Below are positions 51,490-63,370 of a stretch of DNA of 64,000 nucleotides, in pieces. Under the pieces are notes generated by a model. The model was not told the DNA's origin. It was given only the letters and a program-made list of their open reading frames with translations, and searched no databases. Made by a program: the position numbers and the translations under genes. Numbering within the stretch: the stretch's first letter is position 1; each line of letters opens with the position of its first letter. Origin of the DNA: Ianthella basta (lineage: Eukaryota; Porifera; Demospongiae; Verongiida; Ianthellidae); the NCBI GenBank assembly GCA_964019415.1, contig OZ025878.1, forward strand, positions 5,005,512 to 5,069,511, in the 5' to 3' direction.

Positions 51490-54400
51490 TTAAATAAATA
51501 ATGAAAAGAACAGGGAAATGGGTAAGGGTAAGGGTAACATGGACACAGGGACTGACAGTGCAAAAACGCTTGAAACAGGTAACAGTGCGGTTTAGTCAGC
51601 ATGCAGCAACATGGCTGGTGGCAGGCCCTTTCCAGTTGCACTTGCGCCAGACCCGGAAGGACTGTAGCAGACACGTGCGCACCACCTCCTTCTCCAGGGC
51701 AGCCTGTTTGGCTCTGGTGGCAGGAAAAAACTGGTAGTTTGTTGAAGCTGTCGGTATGAATAAATCCTCTGGAACCGACTTCAAGCGTTAGCAGGTTGGC
51801 CTTGTAGCCGGCATCTCTGTAAGTGCCAAGGAGCTCTGAGTAGCGCTTGGTCTTTCTAGCTACAGCAGAGTCCACACAGAGCTCGAAGGGGACAGTCAGC
51901 TCGATGATGGTGATGGCTGACCTGTCCCAAACAACAATGTCTGGCCGACTGTCTGTGCAGGCAACTTGCTGCGGGAAGGAGTAGGGCTGGTTTGGCAGGT
52001 CTACTGTGATGCTCTGAGATGGAGAGAGCTGGCCAGCCAGGAAGTCACGGATGCATGCAAGGATGGCATCATGGTGGTCATTGTACCTCCTCCTACTGAG
52101 TGCGTAGGGGCAGGCATTGAGCACATGAAGGAGGGTTTGTCTCTCACCACACAGGAGACACTCAGGTGTTGTGATGCGCCTCCACAGATGCAAGTTGGCA
52201 TTGTGTGGTAATGTATCTGTGAGGAAGTTGAGTGCTCAGTGAGGGTGGAGATTGTAGCTGACCAGAGTTGTGGGGCCCTGCTGTCATCCCGGAGTGGCAG
52301 GTTCTGCCTGGACAGACTGGTGCTGTGGCGAAGACGGGCATCTGTGTCCTCTTCCACCACTCTGGACTTGGCTCGCTTGCGCATTTGCTTGGATGTTGCC
52401 CCTGGGTCCTCCTGCATGGCCGCAACAACGACCTGGTATGGCTTGAAAGCAGATCTGGTCTGAGTGGCTTCCCTCCTGGTCTCTTGTATGGCAATCGCTC
52501 TGATGACTGGGTCCCGGGAGCAGGTGTATGCAGCGTCTTTGGCAACTTGCAGCTTCTTGTACAGTGTCACCAAAGATCAGTCCAGTGTCAGCAGACTTGG
52601 CCAGACCACTCCATCTCTTCAAGAATATGGTGGCAATGGGTTGTAGTGTGGACTCGAGCCAGGACACAGGGAAATGGTTGACAGAGAGATCCCATGTCAG
52701 GCGTGGGCATATGGCTACCTTGAAAAGAAGCAACTTTTGCCGGGCTGAAAGCAGGGTCTTGTCCACCTTCTCAAGAAGCACACTCAACTTTGACAAGAGA
52801 TTGCTCCTGGACTTGTCTGCTCCATGAACACTCACAGGTGCTCCCAAGAAGGAGAATGTGTTCTTTCCAATGAAGGGGATGCTCTCTCCATTGAGCTTGA
52901 GTCTCGGGTCATAGGGCCTGCCAGTGCTAGCTTGGATTGCCAGGCACACACGTAGGCACATTGGCCTTCATGCCTGACCATGACAGGCTTTGGTAGTGGA
53001 GAGGAGGGTCTGGCAGGAGGATGGGCCATCAGAAAGCAGAGAGGTGTCATCTGCATACTGCAGCAGGTTGGACCGCTGTGAAGATGCGGCCAGTGTGTAC
53101 CCAAGGTTGGGGTGCCGCTGGGTGATGGTATCCACCAGGGTATTCATGACAGTGTTGAACACTAGTACAGACAGAGGATCACCCTGGAAGACGCTGATTT
53201 GAAGGTGGATGGGTGCTATCTGCCAGGACTTGGTTGAAACCACTCCTATGAGATCCACATACAAACTGGAGACCATGTCTACCATTTTTGGGGGAGCATG
53301 GTAGTGCTGGAAAGAGAACCGGATCAAGTTGTGGTGAACACTGTCAAAAGCATTGGCCAGGTCAAGCCAGCACACACACAGGGATCTGTGTTTCTGTCTT
53401 GCCTCGCTAAGAATGGAGAGCAGCTTGATGTGATGCTCAGTACAACCAGGCACCCCATCAACAAAGGCCTTCTGCACGGCGGTGTTGAGGTAGTTGTTCG
53501 TCCTCATGTAGGCCATCAACGCTGCTTCAGCAGGCTGGTGAATACCTTGCCAATGCAGGAGGTCAGGGCAATGGGGCGGAAGTTCTTGGGGTTGCTAGGG
53601 TCTTCTACAGCTTGCTTCTTCCCTATGAGGCAGATAACTCCAACCTTCCATGCTGCTGGGACTCTCTTCACTGACCAGCACGAGTTGAAAATGTGGAGCA
53701 ATGCTGGAGTTAGTGAAGGACACTTCTTGAGGACTAAGTATGGTATCTGGTCCATGGGACTGGGGCATGAAGCAGTGTTCAGCCTGGAAATGACCAGTGA
53801 CAGTTCCTCCTCAGCGAAGGCACTAACATCCAAGCCAGTTGAAGGAGAGGGTGGCTCAGGCATCCATGACAGTCGAGAAAATGTTGCCGGCAAGGTGGAG
53901 TAGACCTGACTGAAGTAGGCCTCCACTTCTGCAGCAGTGAAGGTGGGCTCCGTTGATGTGTAGCCTTCATCATTGAGGATCTTCTTGGCAAACTTGTACA
54001 GGTCCTTCCGACACTCTTTTCTCTGCTGCTTTTGGCTCTCCTTTCTCTCCAATCCTTTCACTGTCTTGGTTAGGCGACTGTGTGCTCGAACTAGACTGTG
54101 GAATTCGCAGGCAAGTTGCTTGACTGTCTCTGGGTCAGAGCCAGCTCTCCTCAGTTGCCTCAACCTCTTCTTCGCAGCATTCTTCTCAGTCAGTGCCTTG
54201 TCCAACTCATTCCTTAGCTTCTGCACCTTGCTGAGGTGTTGACGGTGCTGATGGTGTTGATTGACCTCCTGCATGCCATACTTAGTTGTGAAGCTGAGGT
54301 GTTGACGGTGTTGATGGTGTTGATTGACCTCCTGCATGCCATACTTAGTTGTGAAGTATGAGTAGATGCCAACACAGAGTGCATGGTTCATGACATTGAC

Positions 54401-54880
54401 ATCCAGCTCGTGCAGCACCCTGGGGACTACAACCTGCCTCATGTACTCATCAGCTTCACTCCAACCCTCTGCAGTTTGTGGCAACTTCATACGTGGCAAG
54501 ATGGTCACAGGTGGTGGTGGTGGGGCTGGCTGGGAATAGTGTGGAAACTGGGGTTGCTGGGGAGGGTGGGATGGTGATGGTGCAATAGCAGCAAGGGTAG
54601 GGTCAACGGATGGAGCAAGGCTGATAGTCTGTGTGTCTTTACAAATGGCGCTGTTCCTAAGGTGAGTGTCCAGGCGAGAGAATTTCCTGCCACACTTGGG
54701 ACAAGTCTCCTTGGGCTTCTTGCCAGACCTATTGTCAAGAGTCTTCTAAGACAACAAGTGGTTGTAGTCTCTTCCATTTCTGTCTGGACAGTGTGCCAAG
54801 TGGTTGCCAAGCTTCTTGAAGACATTGTTGCAGAAAGGACAGGACTTTGATAGAGTTGACTGGCTCATGTTGTGGTGTGA
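51490..54880 (-). mobile_element. RLE-type LINE retrotransposon, near full length, inactivated
   Basis: Order on the minus strand: zinc finger CPFCNNVFKKLGNHLAHC (54.8 kb), an in-frame TAG, zinc finger CPKCGRKFSRLDTHLRNSAI (54.7 kb), Pro-rich linker, basic coiled segment, and RT with RPIALTSCIGKVF, LDLANAFDSV and YADD at 53046-53057. Then come a thumb/linker, a Cys/His motif CLLCGERQTLLHVLNAC (about 52.15 kb) and a restriction-like endonuclease pattern RPDIVVWDRSAITIIELTVP (about 51.93 kb). N-terminal fingers plus a C-terminal PD-(D/E)xK-type nuclease are known from R2/NeSL/Hero-type elements. At least five frameshifts (near 53518, 52970, 52570, 52200 and 51780) make it non-functional. Poly-A and target-site duplication were not seen. 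Confidence 0.82.
54235..54360 (-). repeat. 63-bp in-frame tandem duplication in the LINE
   Basis: The segment FTTKYGMQEVNQHHQHRQHL occurs twice in a row with almost identical DNA (copies start near 54357 and 54294 on the minus strand). Confidence 0.85.
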
Positions 54881-56002
54881 AATTGTTGAAATCCACAAAA
54901 CTTGAAAAGTACAAGAGATATCTCGACCAAAAAAGACCAAGCTAGTTACTAGACTGGGAACTGCTGTTAAATCTAGTAATCAGACCAAAAACTGGGCCTA
55001 GACAGGTACTTTCAGAGAGAGATTCTCCCTGCACTTTCTAGCCTAGTCACTCCCAATTAACTATCTTGTGGCCAAGTTTGAAGCCTATATTCCTTCTCTG
55101 AAGCTCAAACGAAGACTGCGAATTTACACAGTGGCCGTCGGGCGCAATGTATACGAACATGTCACGTAAGCATAAAAAGTTTTGCACGTTATTGAAGGCA
55201 ACCAGACCTTGCTCCAAATCGACGTGCATACACTAATCCAGCATTCCCGCCAAGCGTGAAGACTTTCCCATGCCAGGACGAGGCAGATACGCTTCCCATG
55301 ATGACTAACCCAACTTGTTGGCCATTTGTGCTGTGACCAGAAGTCCATGTTTTAATGCCTTTTTCGGCCAAACACCAAGCGTAATTTCGTATTTTAGGCA
55401 AGCATATCTCGGGAACTGAAGAAGCTATCGAAGCACAACAAAGGACAATAGAGAGCTCAACCACTCTGCTTTAACACGGTGTCACTAACTCAAAATCAAT
55501 ACACTGCGCGAAGTGGGTTGTTTTCTCAAGTCCACTCACATATGTACATGGTTGGGGAGGGGAGGGAGGCAAGTTATACCTTGGCAGTAAAAAAGACCCT
55601 ACCAGGTAGTCATGCGTAGCCAGACCACCATTTGTACAGGCTACGCCCTTCCAAGCAGTTACAAATAGCGGACTTGCTATGTGAGATTAGCAACCATGGT
55701 GTACTGTTTTATAGATTTGCTGCCTACCATGGCACAAACTAACCAACCCAAGATGTAATGATTACTGCAACATCATTACAGTAACTGTGGTGACCTACTC
55801 AGTTAATGGCAGAGTATACATGATCAGATGTATATCATGTGTGTGAACATGACAGAGGCTGAGGTACTTCCCTACAAGTAACTATGCCTGTGTGAAGCTG
55901 ATCTGTTGACCCTCAGCTCTCCCTCATAAATGTATTAAGGGGGAGGGTGCACCTAATTATTTCACTATTTATTCATTATGTCATAATTGTATTCATAGCG
56001 CA
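54881..56002. other. Gap with an unassigned minus-strand ORF
   Basis: The 55189-55464 minus ORF begins with a hydrophobic MVELSIVLCCASIASS, but no splice borders or domain motif support it. The rest is unstructured. Confidence 0.4.
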
Positions 56003-56140
56003 GCAGGAAGTATGGTCGTTGACAAGGTTAACTACACAGTCTAGAATTCAACATTCGCGACAGCGCCAAGACTACAACGTTTCAACTAAGCATAGAAAAG
56101 ATTTTTTAGCCAAGTGTGTCCAATTGGCGAAGAAGAAGTG
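56003..56140 (+). other. Possible short terminal exon, plus strand
   Basis: After an acceptor-like GCGCAG, the plus strand reads QEVWSLTRLTTQSRIQHSRQ and ends with the basic LAKCVQLAKKK and TGA. An AATAAA signal follows at about 56208. There is no homology clue, and it may be part of a retroelement. Confidence 0.2.
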
Positions 56141-56767
56141 AGGAAGACTTAGGGCCACTCTATTGCAAACATTTCCAGTGATTGTGCAATATCCCTGTTG
56201 CGCTTGGAATAATAAAACTTCATTTATTATGCTTACTCAATCATCTTTCAAGTTAGACTTCTGAAACTTTCTAGCACACATTATTACCACGTAGTCCATG
56301 CATGTACGAGAGGGTTTGTGGATATTATTGGTGCAGCGGCCGCAATGCGCAAATTCTGCATAAATTTGCGAGACAGGAAAATGGTTTTTGCACTTCCTGG
56401 TCGAAATCGGAAAATCCCCCAAGTATGAACATGTACTCTATCAAGAAACATCTATATGTGAAAGCGCGAGGTTGTAGACACAAATTACAAGGAAACAAGC
56501 ATAATACATGTGGTTTAGGTGATCGTCAGCAAAACTGTTCTTATCAGCTACCTCAACTAGCCAAAGAGGCAGCCTTCCTGCTACTTCTAATTCTGAATCA
56601 GGTATAGCAGAAACAGTGTAGAAATAAGTAGCTAGTAGATACACTGCAAACCTTATGTATACTGGGTAATAATATTTCCATGTTTTTCACTAAAGGTGCA
56701 CCCGCCCCCTTAATAATTAATTTATGGGATGTTTGTCTGTAGTAGTTTGGTACCTTGCTTTACTGAC

Positions 56768-56829
56768 CTTTGATCTCTGCCCTGTGGACATCACTTTTTC
56801 TTGCTCTAAGCTCAAACTCCGGAAGGACT
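56768..56829 (-). CDS. Candidate linker exon of the ZU5/Death gene
   Basis: A 62-bp segment bounded by GTGTAG and GTCAGT, phase 1 in and 0 out. It encodes about 20 residues (SFRSLSLEQEKVMSTGQRSK). Its phase fits exactly between the CARD-like exon at 63206 (phase 1 out) and exon 51097-51163 (phase 0 in). Short and without homology, so only a candidate. Confidence 0.35.
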
Positions 56830-57142
56830 CTACACAGCCAAGCAAAAGAGAGTCAAGAGCCTGAGGAATTACTGGTCTAATTCAAGGACTTACCCTCATA
56901 ATGTGGATGTGTTCTCATCTTCTGGTGCTGCCTTGTCAAGGATGAAGGAGAGTGGATGGAAGCTGCTAATGATGGGCCCCTGTACTCCACATCAGAAGAC
57001 TGTATGGAATGTCCAAATCCTGAGTCAAGAGACTGTGCAGCCAAAAGTCCATGTCCTAGATCACTTGTCAATCCAAGGTGTCCCCTGTCCATCCCTGGAT
57101 GAAGATGCACACAGTGCAGGAGGTATACAAGAGGACACTTCT

Positions 57143-57175
<33 letters not shown>
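57143..57175. repeat. (GT)n microsatellite
   Basis: Sixteen GT units next to the left end of the pogo-like element. Confidence 0.9.
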
Positions 57176-57178
<3 letters not shown>

Positions 57179-58245
57179 GTGCACTCCACTTAATCCGCCG
57201 CAATTGGTTCCAGCAAATTCATGGCAGTTTAATGAGTTTGGCTGATTATCCATTATAACTAAGTTTACACCAATATCTGTTATATACATAAGTGAAGACA
57301 GTAGATAAATGCAAGAGTATCACAATGGCACTTACATGCAATGCACACATCAAGTAAAATTAATAACAGTTCATTAGCAATGAAAATAACCAAACAAAAA
57401 TATCTGCACTTTCTGCCTTGCAGCAGTGTCATCAAGATTTTTCTGCAACCTGACTACAGCCCAGCTGCTTTCCTCATCTTCTTTGCTGTCAAAGAAGCTC
57501 TGTAATCTCCTAGCAGCCTTGATCAACGGCCTGCTTATGGGAAGGAGGGGCAATGTGGTTGTCTTGGTCATCTTCACTGTCATCAGTCCAATCACCTACT
57601 CCTTCCACCAACACAATAATGTCCTCCTCTGTTGGCAATTCCCGGGTTTCCAACTCTTCATCAGTGGCCAAATAATCTGAAACTGCATGACTGGCAAGTG
57701 GCAGACAGCAGAGTATGAGTGCTCAGGAAGGTCTGAAGACCACCTGCTGGGTCACTTACATCTCCTAGGACAACACTGAATCTTCCTTTCTTGAGCAAGA
57801 TAGCATCCGTCACAATGTTTTTCTTTGCCTGCATTCTGGCAAACCACTTAGCAAGCACTTCAAACCTCAACCGTTGCAAATTTAGGTGTTCTCAAATGCT
57901 TTGTCTGCAAAAAGTGGCTGTGGGCCTCTGCCATATTCCAGTCAGCCTTCCACTTCAAACTGTCTCCAACTGTTCTCCTGGCTATCGATGTGCTCCAAAT
58001 TTCTGAAAAATGCTCAGCGATTTGGTCCTGAGTTGCTTTTGTGTTCTTCTCTTTGTAGTCATAAATCTCCTTCTTCTGTGCCATAGTTAAAACTTTTCTG
58101 GAACGTTTAGAGGCCATGGCCACACCAGAGATTGGCGAATTAAGGGTTATGTAACACATTCACTATTCGAAAATGATGTCACAAAACAATGGCGGATGGC
58201 AGATTTCCAGGTTGGCGGATTAGGTCAATAGTTCTGCCATACATT
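57175..58245 (-). mobile_element. pogo/Tigger-type DNA transposon relic (CENP-B-like HTH only)
   Basis: Starting at ATG 58117, the minus strand reads MASKRSRKVLTMAQKKEIYD, DQIAEHFSEIW and SIARRTVGDSLKWK, the pogo/Tigger/CENP-B N-terminal HTH. After a frameshift comes the second HTH segment NIVTDAILLKKGRFSVVLGD, and then a C-terminal acidic part with NREL/TEEDIIVLVEG-like sequence near 57600. The DDE core is missing. Imperfect terminal repeats share CTAATCCGCC/CTTAATCCGCC at 58216-58240 and 57185-57200. Confidence 0.75.
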
Positions 58246-58263
58246 CGAATTGGTGTACAATAA

Positions 58264-58286
58264 AAGGTTAGGTTAGGTTAGGTTAT
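58264..58286. repeat. Short GGTTA (TTAGG) pentamer run
   Basis: Four direct GGTTA units beside the pogo relic. Confidence 0.85.
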
Positions 58287-58444
58287 TTGAAACTGGATGG
58301 TCCCATCAGCTCATATGGCTGGTCTACCTGAGAGTCCTGAAAACACATGTTTGCAACACACACAAGTGATAACAATGCTATATGTCCATCTGATAATGAT
58401 AAGAATTGAATGTGACTATAATTGACAAAATAGGTCTGTAAGTA

Positions 58445-58490
58445 GTAGTTACTACACGCCATTGAAGGCGTGTAGTAAGTGATTTACCAA
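58445..58490. repeat. Short hairpin TTACTACACGCC / GGCGTGTAGTAA
   Basis: A perfect 12-bp inverted repeat with a 6-base loop (ATTGAA), flanked by AGT/AGT. It may be the end of a small element. The 58520-58730 stretch beside it has an unassigned minus ORF. Confidence 0.7.
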
Positions 58491-59112
58491 AAATAAGTGC
58501 CCACAATTTGAATTTTAGTGCGTCTTGCTGGGGAGCTGCGTTGCAACTGGTGGTAATCTCGCTGTAGGACAAGGCTGAAGTCGCTTCGTATCCTCTTCAC
58601 GCCGCCCCAGTAGTACTTTCGAGTGCCGACTCATTTCCCAGGAGTAAATGCATCCTTGGAGAAAGTGTGTACATGTGCGCACTCCTCTTTCATGAGCTAC
58701 CCACTTCTCCAGAAGTTGGTACATGAAACTACATGACTAAATTGATTCTCGTGACCTTTCGCTCTTTGTTTACTTTACGGAGGTGTTGGTTGACCACAAT
58801 ATAGGTGTTAAGGGGTGCTAGAAGGTGTTAGTAGTTTTCGCACAATTTACTGCACTGCAGTATTCTGCTACTGCATCAGCGGTGCCTTTGAAGTATGAGG
58901 TCATCATTTGGTAAATGAAAGTTAATTGATAAGATAGGCTTTTAACGCATTCTTAAAAAGTGAAACGGACTTGATACTTCTGATCTCTGGAGGAAGATTG
59001 GACCAGTCTACCAATGCTTAAAAAAGAAGGATGTCCTTCCCCACTCAGACCTAACAGGGAAGAGGTGCGGGTTGTCAGAGCCCCTTGTCCTAGCATAGCC
59101 CAGGGAACATTT

Positions 59113-59307
59113 TCAGTGAAAATATTGGGTAAGGTATGCCACGGCCAGATTGTTCAAACATCTGAAGATAAGCCGGAACATAACTCTGTGCCTTTCTAGG
59201 GGCATCCAGTGCAGAGTACGCCTCATCTCCCCACTAGATGTCCTGGGTGGCTGTGATGGGATCAGTTGCATACCATAGTTTAGAATCCTCTCTACTTTAG
59301 TCTGCAT
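59113..59307 (-). mobile_element. LINE 3' fragment (CR1/L2/jockey-like)
   Basis: The minus frame reads MRRTLHWMPLERHRVMFRLI followed by FRCLNNLAVAYL. It matches the common LINE ORF2 signature LHWLPixxRxxFKLLxLxYKxLxGxAPxYL. Confidence 0.7.
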
Positions 59308-59669
59308 GCATGTAGGTCTTTAGTACACTCCTGGAAAGTGACTGCACAGTAGTCTGCATGAGGCAGTACAAAAGCTGAAAGAGCTTCGGAATCCTCTTTA
59401 AGGCAGTAGGCAGAGAGTGTCCCAAAACATTTCTAATGCACTCTGGAGAACTGATGCGATCCTTTCAAGAAAGTTTGTCATCAATCGACACCCCCAGACA
59501 TCTCACACAACCACTTCTGGGCAGCACCTGCTCCTCCAACCGAACCTGGTTCAATTGGGCTTCTCTCCGTCTCCTTCCCAGCAGCACTTGAGTATTTTTC
59601 ACATCAAGCATCAGCTTGTCCCTTTGCTACTTTCCCTACCCATTCAGCTACTTTCGCGGCATTCCCTCA

Positions 59670-60720
59670 TTCACCCAAGTAGCTCACTTCCTTCTGGAAA
59701 AGAGCATACTTCTTTGGTGACAACTTCAGCTTAGCCTTCCTCAGTCGTTCAAACACTTGTCTCGGGTTGGCAAGGATATCGTCCAGGTAAACAAGGGCTA
59801 TGGATGTGGGTAGCCCAACTAGAACCTGTTCCATCAGCCGTTCAAAGGTGGCCGGGGCATTGCAAAGTCCAAACAGCATAACCTTGAACTGCCATAGCCC
59901 ACTCCCAGTTGAAAAGGCTGTTTTTTCTTTGGAGTTTTCATCCAGTTGAACTTGCCAGTAACCACTCTTAACCCTTTAACCGCGGATGACGCCAAAAGGT
60001 GTCATCAGTGAGTTTGTGCATAACTGCGGATGACACCTTTTGGCATCATATTTGACTCACCTGAATTCTGAGCATTATCTTGGTCGAGGAGCCTCCGAAC
60101 GGAACGTTGCTTTCCGTGTACCCGAACCGGTGCCAGAGCTTACTGTCAAAGCCCTTACCTGTTCTCCAGGTTGCACCTGTTGCGCGCAAGCTGCTTCCGA
60201 ACAGTACATGAATTTTTCGGAACGCAGTGAAAGCGGCTACTACAATGAATACTTCAAATAACCCTAAAATAGGATGGCTGAAGAGCCTTCAAGGTCCCAT
60301 TTGACTGGGCTGCAAGTCTTGGCTTTGCTGAATGCGGAAGAAGAAGGAATGGAGGACACCATTTTCCGTGAAGATCCTCGGAAGGGCACGAGAACGATCG
60401 ACGACCTTCCTGGAACATGGCTTCAGGTTGCAACCAATTCTTCACCGCCTCTCCGGGCAAGAGAAGGCTCCAGCAGGTGCGAACACGTGGTGCGCTGAAT
60501 TCGCACCTGCGCTGTCATTTTAATTTCGCCACTTGTGACAGCGCGCGCGATTTAAATTCCGTGGCTAATGGGTTAAGATCAAGTGTGGAGAACCGCTTTG
60601 CTCCTGATAACTTTGTCAGCACAACCCTGCAGCAGTTTGGTCATGAACTGGTTCTCAAGGTAAACTCATCTCCAATGACCAGGACTTGGTTTCGAAGGTT
60701 GGCTTGACATGAGAGGTGGC
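59670..60720 (-). mobile_element. Second Ty3/gypsy RT fragment, interrupted by a piggyBac-like insertion
   Basis: On the minus strand VVLTKLSGAKRFSTLDL (about 60635-60577) is separated from KSGYWQVQLDENSKEKTAFS (about 59968) and MLFGLCNAPATFERLMEQVL ... LVYLDDILA (59667-59879). Excising 59974-60572 and one TTAA restores the FSTLDLKSGYWQV reading. No LTRs or other domains seen. Confidence 0.8.
59974..60572. mobile_element. piggyBac-like non-autonomous insertion with TTAA duplication
   Basis: 599 bp flanked by TTAA on both sides (59970-59973 and 60573-60576). The termini CCCTTTAACCGCGG and CCCATTAGCCACGG (as reverse complement of the right end) match at 11 of 14 positions. Next to the left end is a palindrome GATGACGCCAAAAGGTGTCA. 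A plus ORF at 60273-60498 (MAEEPSRSHLTGLQVLALLN) might be a remnant of a transposase N-terminus, but this is unproven. Confidence 0.85.
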
Positions 60721-61400
60721 TGCAGGCCCGGGGTATACCTTGTAAATTTGTGTTTAGCTTTATAACTAGCTAGCTACAATGCCTCCAGTTACCTCCTCTG
60801 CCTGGGCATGTTAGCTACAGGGTATGCAGTAACTAATAAATAGTCTAGATCACCTACCTTACACTTACATTAATTATCTGCATCCTGTTGGTTTGTAACT
60901 AGAAAGATGTTTGGGAGAACTTTCCCACAGGCTGCCATTTTCACATGGTTTGGGTTATGAATATTAATGGCAAAGCATACATAGTCTGCAGACCAGTAAG
61001 CAGACTTCAGTGCTGTCCTTTGTCACAAAGAGAAGCAGACCAACTCAGAATGAAGGTAAGTACCCCTCATTTACCTTTCTGTTACAATTAGTGTCACTTG
61101 CATAAATTAAAGCATTTATCCATCTCACAGTTCTCACCTAATGGCTTCTGAGTCATCAGAAAGTACTAGAGGCAATGCCACAGAGTGTCTCAGGTCTGAT
61201 AATGACAGTGAAGAATGCGGGCAGAACAATGGTACTAACGTAGATTCTTCTTCAGAAGATGCTAACTACTACCTGTGCTGACAAGAGAATGGGAACGACT
61301 GAAGGCATAAGCTTAGAGTAAGTTGCAAGCGGTTAAGAATGCAAGTGTCAAGCAGTACCATCCAATTTAGGTCAAGAAAAATCAAAATCTCCAGTTCAAC
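60721..61400. other. Gap, possible 5' part of the hAT-like relic
   Basis: No supported gene. The 61135-61300 stretch has short open pieces with Ser/Asp-rich coding that may belong to the following transposon relic. Confidence 0.4.
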
Positions 61401-61429
61401 CACACATCAGTTTTCCTGCTAGACTAATT

Positions 61430-63100
61430 GGCGCAAGTGGGGTCAGATTGTTCCAGCAGGCTTGGTACAGTGCCTTGCCATGGATAGAATATTCCATTGA
61501 ACATGACACTGCTTTTTGCCTTTCATGCCGTTTTTGGCATCAGTTCACCAGAGAGAGCTTTCATATGCAATGGTTTTCGAGACTGGAAGCATGCAACAGG
61601 AAAGTCTGGGTCATTGTCTTGTCATGACAGCAAGTGTGTCAGCCATAAGGAAGCCATACTTGATTGGAATCAGTACAAGTTAATCATAGCAAGAGATGCA
61701 TCAATAGCAGTGCAATTAGATAGAAAGACTGTTTAACAGAACAATCGCAAGTATGTAATCTGTTTATTGGAAAGCCTTCTGTTTTGTGCACAACAAGGAC
61801 TAGCTATTAGGGGACATCGGGAGGCTCATTTAGAAGAACCTTCTGTGAAAGTGGAAAACTACTCACTGGAATCACTACTAGTACTACAATTGAGACACAA
61901 TGAAACCATCAAGCAGTGATTGGAAACAGGATCACAAAATGTTTCATGGCTTGGTCATGACATGCAAAATGAGCTAATAGCAACAATGGGCCAATGGGTA
62001 CTCTCTAAAATTATTGCAGAAGTGAAGGAAGCTCACTACTACACTCTTATTGCTGATGGAAGCAAAGACATAAGCAAATGTGAGCAGCTTTCCATTGTCT
62101 TGCGCTATGTTTTTAAAGGTGCAACCCATGAGCAATTGTTGGCTTCATGCATGCACAGGAACTGAACGCACAAGCACTCACAGAGTATATACTTGAAGTG
62201 CTTGATCATCTGCAGCTGGATATTAGGAATTGCATCAGTGCTATGACGGTGCATCAGTTATGAGTGGCCATTGCACTGGTGTAAGCACCCAAATCTTGGA
62301 GAAGAATCCTAAGGCTGTTTATGTTGTTGTGCTCATCGACTTAATCTTATGCTGGTTGACACCTGTAAGATATCACTGCAGGTTCTGATTTCTTCACTCT
62401 ATTAGAGAGAATGTATGTATTTCTCTCAAGTTCTGTCCCACACAGTTTATTTCTCAACAAGCAATTGCAAGCTGAGCTTGGGCAACACATGCAAATGCAG
62501 CTGAAAAAACTGTGCTACACCAGGTGGTCCAGATATATTCGACTAAAGCTGTGAAGGTCACTTTCTCTGCCATCCTTGCAACCCTTGAAGAAATTTCTGA
62601 AAGTGATTCTATTGGCAGAGCAGTGGAAGCGTGTGGCCTACTCGTTAAGGTAAAATCATTTCAATATCTACTGTCTTTTCTGCTGTTTGAGAAGATATTC
62701 TCAGTCACAGCCAAACTATCAGTTGTACTTTAAGCAGAGCAGTTGAATTATGCGCTAACAGCAGCATGCATCAGGGCTACAAAAGCGACCATACAGGACT
62801 TGCGGAGTGATACTGAATGATATGGCTTGAAGCGGTGTTCATAGCTGCATAGCTGTTGATTCCATGCGGCCAAGGAAAAGACAAAGATTGTGAGATTTAG
62901 TGACACAGTAACAGCAGTCACCACTGGAAGCAGATGTGCCCCAATGGTCCAGGATGAGTATCGCGCACAAGTGTATTATGCTACACTTGATGTAGTTGCA
63001 GCAGAGATGAATCGGAGGTTCAGTGACTTGAACTTGTATTTGCTGGGTGCAATAGAGTCATTACAACCAACCATTACTTCCTCCTTTTATTTACGGTAGA
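61430..63100 (+). mobile_element. hAT/ZMYM1-like (TTF zinc-finger, DUF4371) transposase relic
   Basis: Plus-strand pieces in order: FICNGFRDWKHATGKSGSLS followed by CHDSKCVSHKEA (TTF-type zinc-finger region), LAIRGHREAHLEEPS, MQNELIATMGQWVLSKII, YYTLIADGSKDISKCEQLSI (DUF4371-like core), then CAHRLNLML-like and a C-terminal helical part up to about 63100. Many frameshifts and stops mean it is inactive. Confidence 0.75.
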
Positions 63101-63205
63101 CAGCACTACCATGCTGTCTGATAAAGACTGTACACACACAGCAGTCTACAGTTGGTACATACAGGTAGCATTACAATGAGTCACAGTGCAGACCTTCTAC
63201 CTTAC

Positions 63206-63370
63206 CCTTCTTGTGTTTGTTCAGCACTTGACTGGCCTCCTGTACTACCTCTGTAGGTTTGGTTGATATGACATGAAAGAGATGGTCCTCCCACTCCCAC
63301 CTCTCATTCCTAGCCACCTTAGAGTACTCGTTTGCTGTTAGGAGGTGTCTAGTGAAGAGCTCATTGAGTA
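63206..63370 (-). CDS. Candidate CARD/death-fold exon
   Basis: A 165-bp segment bounded by TGCAG and GTAAGG, phase 1-1, without stops. It encodes about 55 residues: VLNELFTRHLLTANEYSKVA, LFHVISTKPTEVVQEASQVL and NKHKKG. The helix pattern (LLT..EY..V, then LF..I..K) resembles CARD and related death folds. It is on the strand of the ZU5/Death gene and its phase is compatible through the 56768 exon, so it may be that gene's 5' part. It could equally belong to another gene. Confidence 0.45.

Noticed and set aside
51523..51545. GGGTAA repeats at the 3' end of the LINE as telomere repeat
   Set aside because: The unit is GGGTAA, not TTAGGG or its complement, and there are only three copies. More likely part of the LINE tail.
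55189..55464. Minus ORF with a hydrophobic start as a signal-peptide exon of the ZU5/Death gene
   Set aside because: The ZU5/Death protein looks cytoplasmic, no donor in the right phase was found, and the peptide beyond the start lacks any motif.
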